Assembly (NCBI GenBank): GCA_040905285.1
Contig: JBBDRV010000084.1
Coordinates: 1 to 8,127 of the forward strand
Reading direction: 5' to 3'
DNA length: 8,127 nucleotides
Origin: JBBDRV01 sp040905285
GTDB lineage: Bacteria > Bacteroidota > Rhodothermia > Balneolales > Balneolaceae
Shown: positions 5,943 to 8,127 of the stretch, piece after piece
Numbering within the stretch: the first letter of the stretch is position 1
Layout: each line of letters opens with the position of its first letter
Translations under genes and position numbers: made by a program
The notes under the pieces: generated by a model
What the model was told of the DNA's origin: nothing
The model's input: only the letters and a program-made list of their open reading frames with translations
Databases searched by the model: none

Positions 5943-7628
5943 ATGACATCTAAAATCAATAAGTACAGCTCGAGACTCACGGAAAAAGATTCTCAGGTCG
6001 GTTCAAAAGCGATGCTATACGCAACCGGATTGAGCGAGGATGACATGAAAAAAGCCCAGGTCGGCATTGCCAGCACGGGATGGGACGGAAATCCCTGCAA
6101 CATGCACCTCAACGGCCTGGCGGGTGAAGTGAAAAAAAGTGTGTGGGAAAGAGGGATGGTGGGATATGTTTTCCACAGTATTGGAGTCAGTGACGGCATA
6201 TCCATGGGCACACAGGGGATGAAATTTTCATTGCCATCCAGGGACATTATTGCCGATTCGATAGAAACGGTTATGAGTGCGCAGTGGTATGACGCGAATA
6301 TATCCGTGGTTGGCTGTGACAAGAATATGCCCGGCGCGGTTATGGCCATGGCCCGGGTGAACAGGCCCTCGATTATGATTTACGGCGGAACCATCCGTCC
6401 GGGGAATCTGAACGGAGAAAAACTGGATATCGTATCGGCTTTCGAATCCTACGGAAAGTACCTGTCCCGCGAAATCAGCAAGGAGGACATGAAGGAAGTA
6501 CTTCGTCATGCCTGCCCGGGGGCCGGCGCCTGCGGGGGAATGTATACGGCCAACACCATGGCTTCTGCAATAGAGACGATGGGGATGAGCCTTCCATTCA
6601 GCTCTTCCATTCCCGCGACGCACGACCGGAAAGGGGAGGAATGCCTGAAGACCGGAGAGGCCATTCTCAATCTGCTGGAAAAGGATATCAAGCCCAGGGA
6701 TATCATCACGAAAAGATCGATGGAAAACGCAGTTACGATGACCATTGCGCTCGGGGGGTCGACCAATGCGGTGATCCATCTGCTTGCCATAGCCCATGCG
6801 GCAGAGGTGCCTTTTTCAATTGATGATTTTCAGGAGATAAGCAGCCGCACGCCATTTCTGGCAGATCTCAAGCCAAGCGGAAAGTATGTCATGGAGGATC
6901 TTTATAACGCAGGAGGGGTGCCCGCCGTGCAGAAACTGCTGCTCAGGGAAGGATTTCTTCACGGGGATTGCATGACGGTGACAGGAAAGACGCTGGAAGA
7001 GAATGTTGTTGACGTGCCGGGACTTTTAGAGGAACAGAAAATCATCCGTGACCCGTCTGATCCCATCAAGAAAACGGGCCATCTCGAAATTCTCTACGGC
7101 AATCTGGCCGAGGAGGGAAGCGTCGGCAAAATCACAGGGAAAGAGGGGTCTCATTTTTCCGGTCCGGCCAAAGTATACAACTCTGAAGAGGAGAGTCTGG
7201 AAGCGATCCAGGGCGGTGAGGTAAAGGAAGGGGATGTCGTGGTGATTCGCTATGAAGGTCCCAAAGGCGGGCCCGGAATGAGGGAAATGCTTTCCATTAC
7301 GGCGGCTATCATGGGTGCCGGTCTCGGGGGAAGTGTGGCACTGATCACCGATGGCAGGTTTTCCGGCGGGACTCACGGGTTTGTTTTGGGGCATGTCACC
7401 CCCGAGGCACAGGATGGCGGTACGATTGCCCTGCTGCAGGACGGCGACCGCATCGTAATCGATTCCGAGAAAAGGCGGGTTGACGTGGAGTTATCGGATG
7501 AAGAGCTGTCGGAGCGGCAAAAAACGTGGAAACAGCCTCCATCAGCTGTAAACAAGGGGATTCTGAAAAAATATGCCGCGACGGTCTCGTCGGCCTCGAA
7601 AGGATGTGTCACGGACATTTTCCAGTGA
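5943..7628 (+). CDS. ilvD: Dihydroxyacid dehydratase
   Basis: This 561-aa iron-sulfur enzyme dehydrates 2,3-dihydroxy-3-methyl acids to the 2-oxo acids that precede valine, isoleucine and leucine. It takes the product of IlvC encoded on the other strand. The three cluster cysteines are present: Cys52 in GNPCNMHL, Cys125 in GCDKNMPG and Cys197 in CPGAGACGGMYTANTM. Asp84 (GVSDGISMG), Asp126 with Lys127, and Glu448 (MREML) fit Mg2+ binding. Ser474 in GRFSGGTHG fits the catalytic serine. The length of about 560 residues fits the shorter group of the family, whose studied members hold a [2Fe-2S] cluster; E. coli IlvD is longer and holds [4Fe-4S]. The ATG at 5943 is the first in frame with the conserved N-terminus; no Shine-Dalgarno precedes it, only A/T-rich sequence. 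It is divergent from ilvB and probably has its own promoter. Confidence 0.97.
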   Translation: MTSKINKYSSRLTEKDSQVGSKAMLYATGLSEDDMKKAQVGIASTGWDGNPCNMHLNGLAGEVKKSVWERGMVGYVFHSIGVSDGISMGTQGMKFSLPSRDIIADSIETVMSAQWYDANISVVGCDKNMPGAVMAMARVNRPSIMIYGGTIRPGNLNGEKLDIVSAFESYGKYLSREISKEDMKEVLRHACPGAGACGGMYTANTMASAIETMGMSLPFSSSIPATHDRKGEECLKTGEAILNLLEKDIKPRDIITKRSMENAVTMTIALGGSTNAVIHLLAIAHAAEVPFSIDDFQEISSRTPFLADLKPSGKYVMEDLYNAGGVPAVQKLLLREGFLHGDCMTVTGKTLEENVVDVPGLLEEQKIIRDPSDPIKKTGHLEILYGNLAEEGSVGKITGKEGSHFSGPAKVYNSEEESLEAIQGGEVKEGDVVVIRYEGPKGGPGMREMLSITAAIMGAGLGGSVALITDGRFSGGTHGFVLGHVTPEAQDGGTIALLQDGDRIVIDSEKRRVDVELSDEELSERQKTWKQPPSAVNKGILKKYAATVSSASKGCVTDIFQ

Positions 7629-7637
7629 TCAGGCTTC

Positions 7638-7673
7638 TGCGGCGGGGTAACGGTTTACAGCTGCCCTGCCGCA
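7638..7673 (+). terminator. Strong hairpin after ilvD
   Basis: TGCGGCGGGG (7638-7647) pairs with CCCTGCCGCA (7664-7673) over 10 bp with one G-T wobble and a 16-nt loop, starting 10 nt after the ilvD stop. There is no clear T-run after it (ACCCGTTTGC follows), so it may protect the mRNA 3' end or stop only part of transcription rather than act as a classical intrinsic terminator. Confidence 0.55.
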
Positions 7674-7767
7674 ACCCGTTTGCTGCAGTCCCCCGCTGTC
7701 TGCCGGCTGATCTGTCTGCCTGCTGACCCAAATTGTTAACTGAGCCAATACTAACTGATCTGATACA

Positions 7768-8127
7768 GTGAACGAAGAACACGGACAACCGGACAATGCC
7801 AACAAGGGCAAGGGCAAGGGCAACAAGGGCGGGGCGGATCACCGGAACGCCGGCAGAGGTTTTTTGAACAGAATGCTGGACCGGGTGGAGAAAGCGGGAA
7901 ACCGGCTTCCGGATCCGGTCACGGTTTTTGTGATCATCATTGCACTCGTGATGATTGCCTCCCTTGCCGGTTATCTGCTGGGTGTCGGTGTGGTGCATCC
8001 CGGCACGGGGGAGGATATCCGTGCGGTCAATCTTTTCAGCGGGGAAAATTTTCAGCGGATGTTCAGTGAAATGCCACAGAGATTTGACGAATTCCCCCCT
8101 CTAGGCCTTGTCCTGGTGGTGATGCTG
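7768..8127 (+). CDS. AbgT-family transporter, N-terminal part (cut by window edge)
   Basis: These 120 codons match the start of the AbgT family, inner-membrane proteins that import p-aminobenzoyl-glutamate in E. coli or export antifolates (sulfonamides) in other species. DRVEKAGNRLPDPVTVF (38-54) corresponds to the conserved segment before the first helix. A first membrane helix spans about 51-75. A periplasmic loop with NLFSGENFQRMF follows, then FPPLGLVLVVML (109-120) enters the next helix, a typical family pattern. The chosen start is GTG at 7768 without a clear ribosome site; an in-frame stop (TGA) lies 9 nt further upstream. An ATG at codon 36 (7873) is a good alternative and would remove a Gly/Lys/Asn-rich tail. 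It follows ilvD by 139 nt and probably has its own signal. No direct link to BCAA synthesis is evident. The substrate cannot be told from this part. Confidence 0.85.
   Translation, partial: MNEEHGQPDNANKGKGKGNKGGADHRNAGRGFLNRMLDRVEKAGNRLPDPVTVFVIIIALVMIASLAGYLLGVGVVHPGTGEDIRAVNLFSGENFQRMFSEMPQRFDEFPPLGLVLVVML
7804..7821 (+). repeat. Hexamer tandem repeat in the transporter N-terminus
   Basis: AAGGGC is repeated three times in tandem (7804-7821), with AACAAGGGC units on each side (7801-7809 and 7822-7830). It encodes a run of Lys-Gly units in the predicted cytoplasmic tail. Unit length is a multiple of three, so changes in copy number would keep the frame. Confidence 0.7.

Noticed and set aside
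6228..6797. A 189-codon minus-strand frame opposite ilvD
   Set aside because: It is antisense to conserved cluster and active-site motifs of ilvD and has no domain signature.
7707..7762. Direct repeat CTGATCTG at 7707-7714 and 7755-7762
   Set aside because: It is short, in a region full of CTG and CTGA words, and no promoter or symmetric operator goes with it.
7609..7998. A 129-codon minus-strand frame across the ilvD-transporter gap
   Set aside because: It overlaps the conserved start of the AbgT-family gene on the other strand and has no recognisable motif.
1..8127. CRISPR arrays, tRNA or rRNA genes, insertion sequences, attachment sites
   Set aside because: No regularly spaced repeats, cloverleaf features, transposase motifs or terminal inverted repeats were seen; the window is a housekeeping biosynthetic locus.

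Overview
The window is a branched-chain amino acid (BCAA) biosynthesis locus of a bacterium with medium GC content. Two divergent transcription units share one AT-rich control region. The host cannot be named from this window. Most genes have weak or no Shine-Dalgarno sequence, A/T-rich start regions, a Geobacter-type citramalate synthase and an AbgT-family transporter, which would fit a Bacteroidota/Balneolota-like host, but this is a weak inference.

Minus strand, read right to left: ilvB (acetohydroxyacid synthase catalytic subunit, start chosen at 5427), ilvN (regulatory subunit, ATGA overlap), ilvC (ketol-acid reductoisomerase), cimA (citramalate synthase, 2 nt after ilvC), then 88 nt and the first 108 codons of leuA (2-isopropylmalate synthase), cut by the window edge. 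Plus strand: ilvD (dihydroxyacid dehydratase), a strong hairpin just after its stop, then the first 120 codons of an AbgT-family transporter, cut by the right edge.

The genes form one pathway. CimA makes citramalate from pyruvate and acetyl-CoA, which gives 2-oxobutyrate without threonine once the leuCDB products (not in the window) act. IlvBN, IlvC and IlvD then make the 2-oxo acids of valine and isoleucine. LeuA draws 2-oxoisovalerate toward leucine.

The most interesting part is the 515-nt stretch between ilvB and ilvD (5428-5942). On the ilvB side there is a sigma70-like promoter, then a small open frame whose last 25 codons include 16 Ile/Leu/Val codons. A 12-bp stem lies partly inside those codons, and a competing weaker hairpin is followed by six U residues 46 nt before the ilvB start. 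This is the architecture of a leader-peptide transcription attenuator. On the ilvD side there is a promoter with an exact 11-bp direct repeat flanking an 8-bp palindrome. IlvN also departs from the E. coli valine-pocket residues at three aligned positions, so both genetic and allosteric control may be unusual here.
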